Origin: Thermosipho ferrireducens | Lineage (GTDB): Bacteria; Thermotogota; Thermotogae; Thermotogales; Fervidobacteriaceae | Length of the DNA: 64,000 bases | Direction: 5' to 3' | NCBI RefSeq assembly: GCF_017358165.1 | Contig: NZ_CP071446.1 | Location: forward strand, 1,054,001 to 1,118,000 | Part shown: piece by piece, positions 55,266-64,000 of the stretch | How positions within the stretch are numbered: position 1 is the first letter of the stretch | Layout: each line of letters begins with the position of its first letter | Made by a program: the position numbers and the translations under genes | Notes under the pieces: model-generated | What the model saw: only the letters and a program-made list of their open reading frames with translations | The model's database searches: none | Told to the model about the DNA's origin: nothing

Positions 55266-56483
55266 TCATTGTTTCAATGTGTCAATATATTGAAGCACTG
55301 TTTCAATTTTTGGTGGAATCTTTTCTAATCTCACCAGGCTTTCAATTGATCTCACATCTTTTAATCCATTTCCTGTGACAAACACGCAAACTCTTTCATC
55401 CCGGGAAATTAATCCTAAAGACAATGCTTTTTTTAAGCCAGCGTATGCTGAAGCTCCTGCAGGCTCTCCAAAAACACCTGTTTCTTCTGCAAGCTCTACA
55501 ATTGCATTTAATATTTCTTCATCGGAGACTCTTAGAAAAGTTCCTCCACTTTTTTGAACATATTTGCACGCTTTGATAACATCTCGCGGTTTTCCAACAG
55601 AAATACTGTCAGCTATAGTTTTAGCTTCTATATCTTCCGGGGTAAATGGTTCTCCTTTTTCAAAAACTCGTGCAATAGCATCAGCTCCTTGAGCCTGTAC
55701 ACCTATTATCTTTGGAATCTTATCTATCAACCCAATTTGCATGAAATCGTAAAATCCTTTATACAAGGAACTTATCACGGTTCCATCACCTACTCCAACA
55801 AAAATAGTATCTGGAACTTCAAAATCTGTTTGTACAGCTACTTCCAGTGCGCCTGTTTTTTTGCCTTCTAAGAGATAAGGATTTATTGCGGAGTTTCTTG
55901 AATACCACCGCTTTTTTTGTCCAATTTTCATGGAAATATCGAAAGCTTCATCATAACTTCCGTCAATCTGGATAACATTTGCTCCATAAACGTAAAGTTG
56001 AGTTATTTTAGCAATTGGTGCGGAAGCCGGTACGAATATAAATGTTTCAAGATCTGTGGGAGCAGTTAATCCTGCAAGGGAACTGGCGGCATTTCCTGTT
56101 GAGGCACAATATATATTTTTAAATCCAAACTCGTAAGCTTTTGAAATTGCTATAGCAGTTGCCCTGTCTTTATAAGAACCGGTGGGGTTGGTACCATCGT
56201 ACTTTACGAACACTTCTTTTATTCCGAGCAACCCTTTAAATGAATAAAGTGGTGTTCCACCCACGTGAAGATAAGTTTGATAGGCACTATTTGAAATAGG
56301 CAAAATTTTTTTAAATTGAAATATTGAATCGTAAGGATCTAACTCTGATTTTTTGATAACTATGTTGTCATAATCGTATACTATTTCAAGAGTTCCAAGT
56401 CTATCTCCACATTTTGGACATGTATACAAAATTTCGTCTGGATCATAGTATGTTTCACAGCTTATACATTTAAGTTTGTACAA
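55266..56483 (-). CDS. Threonine-synthase-like PLP enzyme
   Basis: 405 residues, PLP fold type II. A zinc-ribbon-like N-terminus has C6, C9, C22 and C25. PLP lysine K105 lies in PTGSYKDRATA, and CASTGNAASSLAG and GDGTVISSLYKG bind the cofactor phosphate. Threonine synthase is the nearest family, but related lyases share this fold. It precedes the molybdenum hydroxylase genes by 16 bases and points the same way, so it may act in that pathway or merely share the promoter. TTG 56483 is behind GGGAGGTAG. Confidence in the family is high, in the exact reaction moderate. Confidence 0.8.
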   Translation of the reverse strand: MYKLKCISCETYYDPDEILYTCPKCGDRLGTLEIVYDYDNIVIKKSELDPYDSIFQFKKILPISNSAYQTYLHVGGTPLYSFKGLLGIKEVFVKYDGTNPTGSYKDRATAIAISKAYEFGFKNIYCASTGNAASSLAGLTAPTDLETFIFVPASAPIAKITQLYVYGANVIQIDGSYDEAFDISMKIGQKKRWYSRNSAINPYLLEGKKTGALEVAVQTDFEVPDTIFVGVGDGTVISSLYKGFYDFMQIGLIDKIPKIIGVQAQGADAIARVFEKGEPFTPEDIEAKTIADSISVGKPRDVIKACKYVQKSGGTFLRVSDEEILNAIVELAEETGVFGEPAGASAYAGLKKALSLGLISRDERVCVFVTGNGLKDVRSIESLVRLEKIPPKIETVLQYIDTLKQ

Positions 56484-56516
56484 AATTACTACCTCCCTAT
56501 TTTGTCTTTGAACAAA

Positions 56517-56544
56517 ATTATACATTTGCTTTGTTTTTAGTAAA
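56517..56544 (-). promoter_or_regulatory. Promoter of the thrC-like/hydroxylase operon
   Basis: On the minus strand TTTACT, 16 bases, TATAAT. The -10 matches consensus perfectly; the -35 matches 4 of 6. It lies about 35 bases upstream of the PLP-enzyme start. Confidence 0.5.
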
Positions 56545-56754
56545 AAGTGGTGAAAATTGATGAAAAATTAAAACAAACATTGATTTTTATGGTTAATTGT
56601 GGAATATTGACTTAAAATAAAAAAGCAATTGTTAAGATGAGATGAAATAGAGAAGGAAAGATTAATTCTAATTTGGCCTTTTTTTGTATTAAAACTTTAC
56701 TTAATTGTGATATACTTATATATAAAATAAAAGGGATTTATGGAGGTGTGAACC

Positions 56755-57300
56755 TTGATAACACGAAAAGAGGCCATAGAGCTGTTAAACTTTCACATAA
56801 AAACCAGAAATTTGATAAAACATTGTCTGGCTGTTGAGGCTGTTATGCGAAAGTTTGCTCAGTATTTTAATAAAGATGAGGAAATCTGGGGATTATCGGG
56901 TTTACTCCATGACCTTGATTATGAATATACAAAAGACTCTCCAGATATACATGGAATAAAGACAGTTGAAATACTTTCAGGCAAAATCAGTGAAGAAATG
57001 AAAAACGCTATATTGGCGCATTGCGAGAAAAAACCGCGTGAAACTTTGATAGAGAAGGTATTATACGCTGTCGATCCAACTACAGGGTTTATTGTTGCGG
57101 GAGCGCTTATAAAACCTGAGAAGAAACTTAATGCTATAGATGTGAAATTTCTTCTCAATCGTTTTAAAGAAAAATCTTTTGCAAGGGGAGCAAGTCGAGA
57201 ACAGATGAAAACATGTGAAGAATTTGGGTTAAGTCTTGAAAAATTTTATGAAATTTCGCTGGAAGCTATGAAAGATATTTCCGGGGAGTTAGGTCTATGA
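56755..57300 (+). CDS. HD-domain phosphohydrolase
   Basis: 181 residues. H23 in KHCLAVEA, H52-D53 in GLLHDLDYEY, and H93 in ILAHCE give the HD metal-binding pattern. Length and the opening NFHIKTRNLIKHCLAVEAVMR match small HDIG proteins of thermophiles whose substrate is unknown. TTG start behind GGAGGTGTG. First gene of a co-directional run to 63466. Its stop overlaps the next gene by 4 bases. It is distinct from the HD-GYP protein further down the same run. Confidence 0.88.
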   Translation: MITRKEAIELLNFHIKTRNLIKHCLAVEAVMRKFAQYFNKDEEIWGLSGLLHDLDYEYTKDSPDIHGIKTVEILSGKISEEMKNAILAHCEKKPRETLIEKVLYAVDPTTGFIVAGALIKPEKKLNAIDVKFLLNRFKEKSFARGASREQMKTCEEFGLSLEKFYEISLEAMKDISGELGL

Positions 57301-57704
57301 AAGAAATATTTTTGTGGTTTATAGCTATATTTTTAATTAGCTTTGACGTGGCATTCTACGATGTGTTTGTTATTTTTCCTTTGTTTTTGTTCCTGGATTC
57401 TGTAAATGAGTTTACCTGGAAAAAGGCGATAAGATACATAATACTTTTAACACTTTATGGGGCAGTAATATATAAACAAATAAGTATTTTTTGGGTTATT
57501 GTTTCTTTTTTAATAATAATGATCGATGCAAACAGAGATGCATTTTTCAAATTATGGGTTCCGGCGTTTTTAGAAGCTGTATTATTAGTCCTTCCTATGA
57601 TTATACAGGGAAGTTATATTCAGCCTATATTATCATTAGCAATTGCCGTATTAATATATTTTTATTTGTGGAAAAAACGATTGATAAAATACGGAGGTGT
57701 TTAG
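57297..57704 (+). CDS. Uncharacterised membrane protein, 135 aa
   Basis: No family recognised. About four hydrophobic segments (roughly 4-34, 45-58, 64-78 and 88-125), very short loops. The ATG overlaps the HD gene by 4 bases and the stop lies just before the thrS start, so it is coupled to both neighbours. Charge distribution ([14 protein letters not shown]) places the C-terminus inside. Function unknown. Confidence 0.75.
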   Translation: MKEIFLWFIAIFLISFDVAFYDVFVIFPLFLFLDSVNEFTWKKAIRYIILLTLYGAVIYKQISIFWVIVSFLIIMIDANRDAFFKLWVPAFLEAVLLVLPMIIQGSYIQPILSLAIAVLIYFYLWKKRLIKYGGV

Positions 57705-57705
57705 T

Positions 57706-59616
57706 GTGAAAGTAATTTTTCCAGACGGTTCTGAGAGAACATACGATAGTCCGATAACCCCTTCAGAAATAGCAAGAGAAATAAGCGAAGGCTTATATAG
57801 AGTAGCCGTTGGTGCTATTGTTAATGAGGAAAAGTGGGATCTGGAAAGGCCTATAGAATTTGATTGTAAGTTAAAAATAGTTACGAAAAAGGATAAAGAA
57901 GCTCTGGAATTTTTACGCCATACGATGGCTCACATAATGGCTCAGGCTGTGATGAGAATTTATGGAGAAAATAATGTCCGCCTTGGAATAGGTCCAACTA
58001 TTGAAAATGGTTTTTATTACGATTTTGAAATTTTAAATGGTTCTATTGCAGAGGACGATCTTCAGAAAATAGAGAAAGTAATGAAGGATATAATAAAGGA
58101 AAATCATAAAATTGAGAGATTTGAGTTAAATAAAGAGGAAGCTATAGAGCTTATGGAAAAGAAAGGACAGATATACAAAATAGAATTGATAAACGAAATT
58201 CCAGATGAAAAGCTCAGTTTTTATAGGCAAGGAGAGTTTGTCGATCTGTGTAGAGGACCTCACATGCCAAATACCGGTTTTGCAAAACATTTTAAACTTT
58301 TATCCGTTTCTGGAGCGTATTGGAGAGGAAATGAAAAGAATCCAATGCTTCAAAGAATTTACGGCACAGCATTTTTTAAGAAAGAAGAGTTGGAAGAATA
58401 TTTAAAAATGCTGGAAGAGGCAAAAAAGCGTGATCATAGAAAGTTAGGTCCAAGACTCGGACTATTTTTCATTAATACTGATGTCGCGGCAGGTATGCCC
58501 ATATTTTTACCCAATGGAGCGATTATTTTAAATGAGCTTATAAATTTTTCTCGAAAAGTTCATAAAAAATATAATTATAAAGAGATTATCACTCCGCTTG
58601 TTATGAATGTGAAATTATGGCATCAAAGCGGGCATTGGGAACATTACAAAGATAATATGTATTTTACTGAGAAAGAGGATGTTACATATGCAATAAAGCC
58701 CATGAATTGTCCAGGACATATCCTTGCTTATAAAAATAACGTTGTGTCATACCGGGATCTTCCTATAAGGCTTTTTGAATTTGGAAAGGTTCATCGTTAC
58801 GAGAGAAGTGGAGTTCTCCACGGTTTATTACGTGTGAGAGCTTTTACTCAGGATGATTCTCATATATTCTGTACAGAAGAACAAATAGAAAAAGAAATTA
58901 GAAATGTTGTAAATCTTATAGATGAACTTTACGCACCATTTGGTTTTAAATACAGGGCTACGTTGAGTACCATGCCAGAAGATCATATGGGAGACGAGGC
59001 TACCTGGGAAAAGGCAACGAATGCTTTGAAAAAAGTTTTAGAAGATATAGAACTTCCATTTGAAATAGAAGAAGGAGAGGGGGCTTTTTATGGTCCCAAA
59101 GTGGATTTTCATATAAAGGATTCTCTTGGAAGAGAGTGGCAATGCGCTACCATCCAGCTTGACTTTTTGATGCCAGAAAGGTTTGATTTGAAATATGTAG
59201 ACTCTAAAGGTAGTGAAAAGAGGCCAGTTATGATACATACAGCCAAATATGGATCGCTTGAAAGATTTTTTGGGATTTTAATAGAGCATTATGCAGGTGC
59301 TTTCCCTGTATGGCTGGCACCTGTTCAGGTTGTCATTATACCTGTTTCTGATAAGTTTATAAATTATGCGCAGCAATTAGAAGAATTTTTTGATAAGAAC
59401 AATATCAGGGTAAAGCTTGACAACAGAAAGGAAACGCTTGGTTATAGAATTAGAGATGCACAGTTGAACAAAATACCTTATATGATTATAGTTGGTGAAA
59501 GAGAGTCAAAGGAAAACAAAATTAGCGTTCGAACCAGGGAGGGTAAAGAAACTAACGATGTAGAATTAGAAGAATTCACAAACGAACTCCTTGCAGAAAT
59601 TGAGGATAGAAGGTGA
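57706..59616 (+). CDS. thrS: Threonyl-tRNA synthetase
   Basis: 636 residues, full length. TGS domain (1-60); editing domain with H72 and H76 (HTMAH) and CRGPH; class II catalytic core with the Zn ligands in NCPGHILAY, motif 2 [28 protein letters not shown] and motif 3 [18 protein letters not shown]; anticodon domain beyond 535. GTG 57706 is 6 bases behind GGAGGTG; GTG 57697 overlaps that site. No T-box leader, because the gene is mid-operon. Confidence 0.97.
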   Translation: MKVIFPDGSERTYDSPITPSEIAREISEGLYRVAVGAIVNEEKWDLERPIEFDCKLKIVTKKDKEALEFLRHTMAHIMAQAVMRIYGENNVRLGIGPTIENGFYYDFEILNGSIAEDDLQKIEKVMKDIIKENHKIERFELNKEEAIELMEKKGQIYKIELINEIPDEKLSFYRQGEFVDLCRGPHMPNTGFAKHFKLLSVSGAYWRGNEKNPMLQRIYGTAFFKKEELEEYLKMLEEAKKRDHRKLGPRLGLFFINTDVAAGMPIFLPNGAIILNELINFSRKVHKKYNYKEIITPLVMNVKLWHQSGHWEHYKDNMYFTEKEDVTYAIKPMNCPGHILAYKNNVVSYRDLPIRLFEFGKVHRYERSGVLHGLLRVRAFTQDDSHIFCTEEQIEKEIRNVVNLIDELYAPFGFKYRATLSTMPEDHMGDEATWEKATNALKKVLEDIELPFEIEEGEGAFYGPKVDFHIKDSLGREWQCATIQLDFLMPERFDLKYVDSKGSEKRPVMIHTAKYGSLERFFGILIEHYAGAFPVWLAPVQVVIIPVSDKFINYAQQLEEFFDKNNIRVKLDNRKETLGYRIRDAQLNKIPYMIIVGERESKENKISVRTREGKETNDVELEEFTNELLAEIEDRR

Positions 59617-59620
59617 TAAT

Positions 59621-60436
59621 TTGATTTCAAATGAATTACTTTCAAAATTAAATTCATATGTGAAAAACATTGAAAAGGTAGGATTTTCCCATGGAGAAAA
59701 GGAAATAAACGTTTACTTTGAGGAAGGCAAAATAATAATTGAACAAAAAGGCCAAAAAATTGCAATTTTTAAGGATGATCAAAACATTTATGATGAAATA
59801 GGGTTATTGGTTTCAAAGATTGTTGATGGACATATTAGTCTTTTGCCTCGAAAAAAAGTTGAGAACTTAATAATTGATCTTTTGGTAAATATAATAGTTT
59901 TGAGCGAAATAGAGGATGAGGAAGGATTTAGTCATTCTCAAAGAATGGCAAAGCTTGCCAGAGAATTTGGAAAATATATAGGGTTTAGCGAAGAGGAAAT
60001 AAGGCGTCTGGAAATACATGCTTATCTTCATGATGTTGGTAAAATAAGTCTTGAACAGCTCATGCTGTATTCACCAACCAGAATCACCCTTTTTGAAAGC
60101 AACTATCAAGACCATACAGTTATGGGAAGTGTTTTTCTTTCCATGATTGATATATTGTGGGAATATATTCCTACGGTACGTCATCACCATGAAAGATGGG
60201 ATGGGAAAGGTTATCCCGATGGTCTTAAAGGAGAGGAAATACCATATTTTGCCAGAATAATATCTGTGCTGGATTACTACGACGAAATAACCAATTTTAT
60301 CTCCTCAGAATGGGAATCAAGGATAAAAACGCCGTCAGAAGCTGTTGAGATGATTCAAAATCTTTCAGGGACATATTTTGATCCAAAGTTAGTGGATAAG
60401 TTTGTGCTTATGATGAGAGAAAGGGGGGTGGTATAA
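59621..60436 (+). CDS. HD-GYP domain protein
   Basis: 271 residues from TTG 59621, behind AAGGTGAT. An N-terminal 85-residue domain without clear family is followed by HD-GYP: H105-R108 (SHSQRMA), H137-D138 (HDVGK), HHHERWDGKGYPDG (188-201) and later FARIISVLDYYDE. These bind metals and hydrolyse cyclic di-GMP in active members. The GYP triplet is present (G-K-G-Y-P). It overlaps nothing upstream but is 4 bases after thrS. Ligand not certain. Confidence 0.88.
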   Translation: MISNELLSKLNSYVKNIEKVGFSHGEKEINVYFEEGKIIIEQKGQKIAIFKDDQNIYDEIGLLVSKIVDGHISLLPRKKVENLIIDLLVNIIVLSEIEDEEGFSHSQRMAKLAREFGKYIGFSEEEIRRLEIHAYLHDVGKISLEQLMLYSPTRITLFESNYQDHTVMGSVFLSMIDILWEYIPTVRHHHERWDGKGYPDGLKGEEIPYFARIISVLDYYDEITNFISSEWESRIKTPSEAVEMIQNLSGTYFDPKLVDKFVLMMRERGVV

Positions 60437-60438
60437 TT
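60423..60438 (+). promoter_or_regulatory. Shine-Dalgarno and ATT start of nfeD
   Basis: GGGGGGTGG precedes ATT at 60436-60438 by 5-6 bases. The ATT overlaps the preceding TAA by one base. No ATG, GTG or TTG lies in frame near this site until TTG 60463, which has no ribosome site. Non-canonical ATT initiation is the most consistent reading. Confidence 0.55.
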
Positions 60439-60891
60439 AATCCAACAGTCTTCTGGATCATTTTGGGTGTTATTTTGATGGTTCTTGAAATAATCACTCC
60501 GACATTTTTTATATTCTGGTTTGGAGTCGGTGCAATAGCAGCGTCTATAGTTGCATATTTTTTAGCAAACACCATATGGGAACTAATTACCTTTGTGATT
60601 GTCTCGGGACTACTTGTGTTTTTTACAAGGCCTCTGGTAAATAAAATGACAGGAGAGCAGCCAAGGAAGATAAATTTGGACGAGATTATAGGGAAACAGG
60701 TATTGGTTATTGAAACAATTGACAATAAGAAAGGTACTGGTGTTGTGAAGATTAATGGTGATACGTGGCGGGCATACTCATTTAAAGAAGAGGTTGTTAT
60801 AGAGAAGGGCACGCATGCTACAGCAATAAAAGTTGAAGGTGCTCATCTGGTTGTTGAACCAATAGTGATAAGTGAAGAAGAAAAAAAATAG
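60436..60891 (+). CDS. NfeD-like membrane protein
   Basis: About 151 residues from the proposed ATT start. Reading from ATT gives INPTVFWIILGVILMVLEII, the expected first membrane helix; beginning at TTG 60463 would remove half of it. Three or four membrane segments, then the soluble OB-fold NfeD domain (about 80-150; GKQVLVIETIDNKKGTGVVKINGDTWRA). Lacks the N-terminal ClpP-like protease of long NfeD. Always paired with SPFH proteins; here the stomatin gene follows 12 bases later. Confidence 0.88.
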   Translation: MNPTVFWIILGVILMVLEIITPTFFIFWFGVGAIAASIVAYFLANTIWELITFVIVSGLLVFFTRPLVNKMTGEQPRKINLDEIIGKQVLVIETIDNKKGTGVVKINGDTWRAYSFKEEVVIEKGTHATAIKVEGAHLVVEPIVISEEEKK

Positions 60892-60903
60892 GGAGGGATA
60901 TTT

Positions 60904-61821
60904 ATGTATTTATTACTTATTATTGTAGCTTTCTTTCTGCTAATTATTGGTGCTTCAGGTATAAGAATTGTTAGACCATATGAAAGGGGTCTTATTGAAC
61001 GTCTTGGAAAGTTTAGGCGCGAAGTAAAAGCGGGTATCCATTTTATTATTCCCTTTTTTGATAGAATGTTAAAGGTTGATTTGCGTGAGCATGTAATTGA
61101 TGTGCCTCCCCAGGAAGTTATAACAAAAGATAATGTTATTGTTACAGTGGACGCAGTGATATATTACGAGATCACAGATGCTTATAGATCAGCTTATAAT
61201 GTAAGCAATTTTGAATTTGCAACGGTAAAGCTTGCCCAGACGAATTTAAGAAATGTTATAGGTGAATTAGAACTTGATCAAACGTTGACTTCAAGGGAAA
61301 GAATAAATGCAAAACTTCGAACGGTACTTGATGAAGCAACAGACAAATGGGGAATAAGAATTACCCGTGTTGAAATAAAGAAAATAGATCCTCCTAAGGA
61401 CATAATGGAAGCTATGAGCAAGCAGATGAAAGCGGAAAGAACAAAAAGAGCTGCTATTTTAGAGGCGGAAGGAGTAAGACAATCTGAAATATTAAAAGCA
61501 GAAGGGCAAAAACAAGCTGCTATTTTAAAGGCTGAGGGTGAAGCCGAAGCTATAAAACGGGTTGCTGAGGCGAATAAATATAAACTTATTACAGAAGCTC
61601 AGGGGCAGGGTGAGGCTATAACATTGGTCTTTAAGGCTATTCATGAGGGACAACCTACAAACGATCTTCTTGCAGTCAGATATCTTGAAGCTTTAAAAGA
61701 TATAGCAAATGGCAAAGCTACAAAGATTTTCTTACCAGTAGAACTTTCAGGTATTCTTGGAAGCGTCGGTGCTATAGCGGAACTTTTTAAGAAAGAAGCA
61801 GGCGGTGAAAGTAAGCAATGA
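60904..61821 (+). CDS. SPFH/stomatin-like protein (QmcA type)
   Basis: 305 residues. One N-terminal membrane helix (1-24), then an SPFH domain ([62 protein letters not shown]), a helical coiled coil ([22 protein letters not shown]) and C-terminal [17 protein letters not shown]. Oligomerises at membrane microdomains and partners with NfeD, encoded upstream. ATG behind AGGGAGG. Its stop overlaps the next gene by 4 bases. Confidence 0.95.
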   Translation: MYLLLIIVAFFLLIIGASGIRIVRPYERGLIERLGKFRREVKAGIHFIIPFFDRMLKVDLREHVIDVPPQEVITKDNVIVTVDAVIYYEITDAYRSAYNVSNFEFATVKLAQTNLRNVIGELELDQTLTSRERINAKLRTVLDEATDKWGIRITRVEIKKIDPPKDIMEAMSKQMKAERTKRAAILEAEGVRQSEILKAEGQKQAAILKAEGEAEAIKRVAEANKYKLITEAQGQGEAITLVFKAIHEGQPTNDLLAVRYLEALKDIANGKATKIFLPVELSGILGSVGAIAELFKKEAGGESKQ

Positions 61822-62297
61822 CTTTTGGACTTTTTGTATCTTTAATTACAGGGGCCTTAGGGCTCCTGATTTCCATTTTTTTTGCTTTTTTGATAATTCT
61901 TTCAAGTAATACTTTTAAATATGGCACTTTCAGGTTTTTTAATGAAATGATGGTTCTTGGTTTTAGTATTCTTGGGTGGGTGTATATAAAGCCAAAAGGG
62001 TTTATATTTGTTTTTTTCCTTGTACTATCTGTTTTAAACCATTTATATAGAATAGTACGAGAGGTTTACTCAGTTGATAACAGATTTCGAACACTTGTTC
62101 TGGCGCTTGGTCACGACAGATTTGAATATGCTCTTTTTTCACTTAGAAGGGTGAGGAAAAGAATGTTTGCTACATTTTTTAAGTATTCAGTGATTGTATT
62201 TGCTGCTTTTTCTATTTCACAGTCATTGCATCCTGAAGAAATAGGTGTTATATCACTAATTGTTGGGAGTTTATTAATAGTGCTTGGAATAGATTGA
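61818..62297 (+). CDS. Uncharacterised membrane protein, 159 aa
   Basis: Four or more membrane helices (about 3-29, 41-57, 60-76, 116-133 and 137-157) around a charged central loop ([24 protein letters not shown], in two pieces). I recognise no family. The ATG overlaps the stomatin stop by 4 bases; its own stop overlaps the following gene. Probably belongs to the stomatin/NfeD membrane set by position only. Confidence 0.72.
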   Translation: MTFGLFVSLITGALGLLISIFFAFLIILSSNTFKYGTFRFFNEMMVLGFSILGWVYIKPKGFIFVFFLVLSVLNHLYRIVREVYSVDNRFRTLVLALGHDRFEYALFSLRRVRKRMFATFFKYSVIVFAAFSISQSLHPEEIGVISLIVGSLLIVLGID

Positions 62298-63466
62298 ATA
62301 TAACAGGTATAAGGAGTGAACAGATTCTGCAGCCAAAAAAAACGATAAGCCTTGAGACTTTTATTTTTCTTGGAGTTTTGGTTTTTATATTTTTTTCAAT
62401 TATAGATGTAATGGGAGCGGCCAATTTTTTCAAAACTTTGATGACTACAGCACATGATCTTTTGTTAAACACAGTATTTTTTATAATGGCGGTAGCTGTG
62501 TTGACAGGTGCTTTTTCAGGACTGCTTTTTGAATTTGGAGTTTCTAATTTATTGGACTTTTTATTAAAACCCCTTATTAAACCTCTATACAACCTTCCAG
62601 GAGTAGCCATTATGGGAATATTATCTACATATTTTTCAGATAATCCTGCGATTATAAGCCTTGCAAAAGATAAGAGGTTTATGAATAATTTTGAAAAATG
62701 GCAGGAACCGCTTCTATGCAATCTTGGTACATCGTTTGGAATGGGATTAATAGTTTCGACGTTTATGATAGCCCAGGGTAACAAGATGAATATAAATCTT
62801 GTTCCAGCGGTTATTATTGGTAATTTAGGAGCTGTTATAGGAAGTATAGTAAGCGTTAAAATATTTTCAATTTACACAAAAAGAAGGTTAGGAAGTTCTA
62901 AAAAAACAAAGAAACTTATGCCTGAAAAGGTTTTTCGGGAAGTTAGACCAGGGACTTTTATGGAAAGATTTCTGGAAGCATTGTTAGATGGAGGTAAGAG
63001 TGGTGTTGAAATAGGAATAGGAATAATTCCTGGAGTTCTGGTTATAAGTACTTTCGTAATGATGATAACTTTTGGGCCAAAGAATCCACAGATCGGTTAT
63101 CAAGGGTTACCTTATGAAGGGATAGGTTTACTTCCATTTCTTGGAGAAAAGTTTTATATCATTTTAAAGGTGCTGTTTGGGTTTGAACACCCGGAACTTA
63201 TTGCTTTTCCTTTGACTTCTCTTGGCTCTACGGGAGCGGCTATGGCACTTATTCCGAAATTTATAGAGATGAAAATAGTATTTCCAAATGATATAGCAGT
63301 GTTTACTGCAATGGGAATGACATGGAGTGGATATTTAAGCACTCATGTTGCCATGATGGATGAGTTAGGTTATAGATATTTAACAGGAAAAGCTATTTTG
63401 TCGCATACAATAGGCGGGATTTCTGCTGGTATTTTTGCGCATTTTCTTTACATTTTGTTGTTTTAA
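62294..63466 (+). CDS. Gate-domain (nucleoside-recognition type) membrane protein
   Basis: 390 residues, about ten membrane helices. Two Gate-like halves, one containing GILSTYFSDNPAIISLAKD and the other SLGSTGAAMALIP and MTWSGYLSTHVAMMDELG. Most similar, by recall, to the CD0519/CD1768 membrane proteins of Clostridium; transport or spore-related functions of other Gate proteins (SpoIIIA-type, FeoB-like) cannot be assigned. TTG start overlaps the preceding stop; no strong Shine-Dalgarno, so it depends on coupled translation. Confidence 0.75.
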   Translation: MNITGIRSEQILQPKKTISLETFIFLGVLVFIFFSIIDVMGAANFFKTLMTTAHDLLLNTVFFIMAVAVLTGAFSGLLFEFGVSNLLDFLLKPLIKPLYNLPGVAIMGILSTYFSDNPAIISLAKDKRFMNNFEKWQEPLLCNLGTSFGMGLIVSTFMIAQGNKMNINLVPAVIIGNLGAVIGSIVSVKIFSIYTKRRLGSSKKTKKLMPEKVFREVRPGTFMERFLEALLDGGKSGVEIGIGIIPGVLVISTFVMMITFGPKNPQIGYQGLPYEGIGLLPFLGEKFYIILKVLFGFEHPELIAFPLTSLGSTGAAMALIPKFIEMKIVFPNDIAVFTAMGMTWSGYLSTHVAMMDELGYRYLTGKAILSHTIGGISAGIFAHFLYILLF

Positions 63467-63749
63467 CGCTATATTTTCACCAATTCAATGTATTAATTGT
63501 TTCTTTTTAATTTTAATACACGTTTTTTACCTTGTACCTTACATTTAGAATCCTCCTGGTAAGAAGAGCATTGATAACCTTTTCCTAATCTAACCTGCTT
63601 TTATTACATTCCCGTTTTGATTAGCATCTCATTTTAATGTTTTAAATATTGTAACACAATGATTCATTATTTTAAACTTCTGGATGTTTTATTGTAGCAT
63701 ATTATGGTTTATCATTGTTTTACGACTTGAGTGAAGGGAGTGAGAAAGT

Positions 63750-64000
63750 ATGGAAAAATATAAAGTTCACCAACGTCTGAAAAAATTAGCAGGTATTTAT
63801 GGAACACCGTTACTTGTAATGGACCTGGAAATTGTAAAGAGGAATTATGAGCTGTTGGTGAAAAGTGTGAAAAACAGCAAAGTCTATTACGCAGTGAAAG
63901 CTAATTCTCATAAAAAAATATTAACGCTCTTAAATAATTTAGGAAGTAATTTTGATGTTGCTTCACGGGGTGAAATAGAAAAACTTCTTTCAATAGGGGT
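63750..64000 (+). CDS. Fold-III PLP decarboxylase (ornithine/diaminopimelate type), N-terminal part
   Basis: 83 codons visible before the window edge. YGTPLLVMDLEIVKRNYELL and the PLP lysine in YYAVKAN place it in the ornithine/diaminopimelate/arginine decarboxylase group. FDVASRGEIEKLLS is the usual continuation. Whether it is LysA or an ornithine/lysine decarboxylase cannot be told from this part. ATG behind AGGGAGTGAG. A 283-base AT-rich gap separates it from the preceding operon; I see no clear terminator there. Confidence 0.88.
   Translation, partial: MEKYKVHQRLKKLAGIYGTPLLVMDLEIVKRNYELLVKSVKNSKVYYAVKANSHKKILTLLNNLGSNFDVASRGEIEKLLSIG

Noticed and set aside
56499..56516. TTTTGT/ACAAAA inverted repeat as an operator before the hydroxylase operon
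   Set aside because: Six-base AT arms occur often by chance in such sequence; no supporting second copy was noticed.
62248..62784. 178-residue open frame on the - strand
   Set aside because: Antisense to two membrane-protein genes; low-complexity composition.

Overview
This AT-rich window is an ordinary, gene-dense bacterial chromosome segment. I see no prophage, insertion sequence or CRISPR array. Low G+C content, the sufC-B-D-S-U gene order, an F-type ATP synthase with a sodium-type c subunit, and the family mix (DUF6485, compact sigma-54, single-domain molybdenum hydroxylase subunits) suggest an anaerobic, probably thermophilic member of the Thermotogota or a similar low-GC anaerobe. That placement is inferred from gene content and recall, not from a search.

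Layout. 1-4360 (+): the end of alanine racemase, a YhaM-type exoribonuclease, topoisomerase I and a calcineurin-like phosphatase. 4364-7793 (-): RsmI, a LipM/LplA-type acyltransferase, three poorly known proteins and PanD. 7863-24241 (-): a large soluble histidine kinase, Hpf, a membrane protein, a DegV protein, the complete ATP synthase operon (atpZ, I, B, E, F, H, A, G, D, C in transcription order) behind an Xaa-Pro peptidase, tRNA-Arg, an extended RuvX and RecJ. 24242-25012: a dispersed-repeat cluster and tRNA-Ala. 25013-32259 (+): groESL under a CIRCE-like operator, then the SUF iron-sulfur operon. 32271-37754 (-): glutamate dehydrogenase, then an operon of a 69-residue protein, Hsp33, a Met-rich sensor kinase and formate-THF ligase. 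37755-38365: a second repeat cluster. 38366-44895 (+): a divergent PEP carboxykinase, an exported protein, PsuG, a compact sigma-54, YfcE, YigZ and an aminotransferase. 44953-46242 (-): PurB. 46243-50316 (+): a lipoprotein and a subtilase lipoprotein behind a promoter with a perfect dyad. 50393-56483 (-): a molybdenum hydroxylase operon with two iron-sulfur and two FAD-type subunits and a threonine-synthase-like enzyme at its head. 56755-63466 (+): an HD protein, a membrane protein, ThrRS, an HD-GYP protein, NfeD, stomatin and two membrane proteins. 63750-64000: the start of a fold-III PLP decarboxylase.

Physiology (inferred). The c subunit carries two carboxylates plus the Ser/Thr/Tyr set of sodium rotors, so the ATP synthase probably uses a sodium gradient. 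SUF assembly supplies clusters for enzymes such as the iron-sulfur molybdenum hydroxylase. Glutamate dehydrogenase, aminotransferase, a peptidase, a secreted subtilase and PEP carboxykinase fit peptide and amino-acid fermentation.

Starts. Many genes overlap by 4 bases and many use GTG or TTG. Several apparent ATG or GTG starts lie in or too close to the Shine-Dalgarno, so I moved starts to the codon correctly spaced behind it (atpC, atpB, pepP, sufC, sufB, purB, psuG, yfcE, thrS and others). NfeD appears to use ATT. Nothing here is clearly a wholly new system. The best leads are the duplicated-subunit hydroxylase operon, the Met-rich kinase coupled to Hsp33, the near region-I-less sigma-54, the dyad-controlled lipoprotein/protease pair and the composite palindromic repeats.
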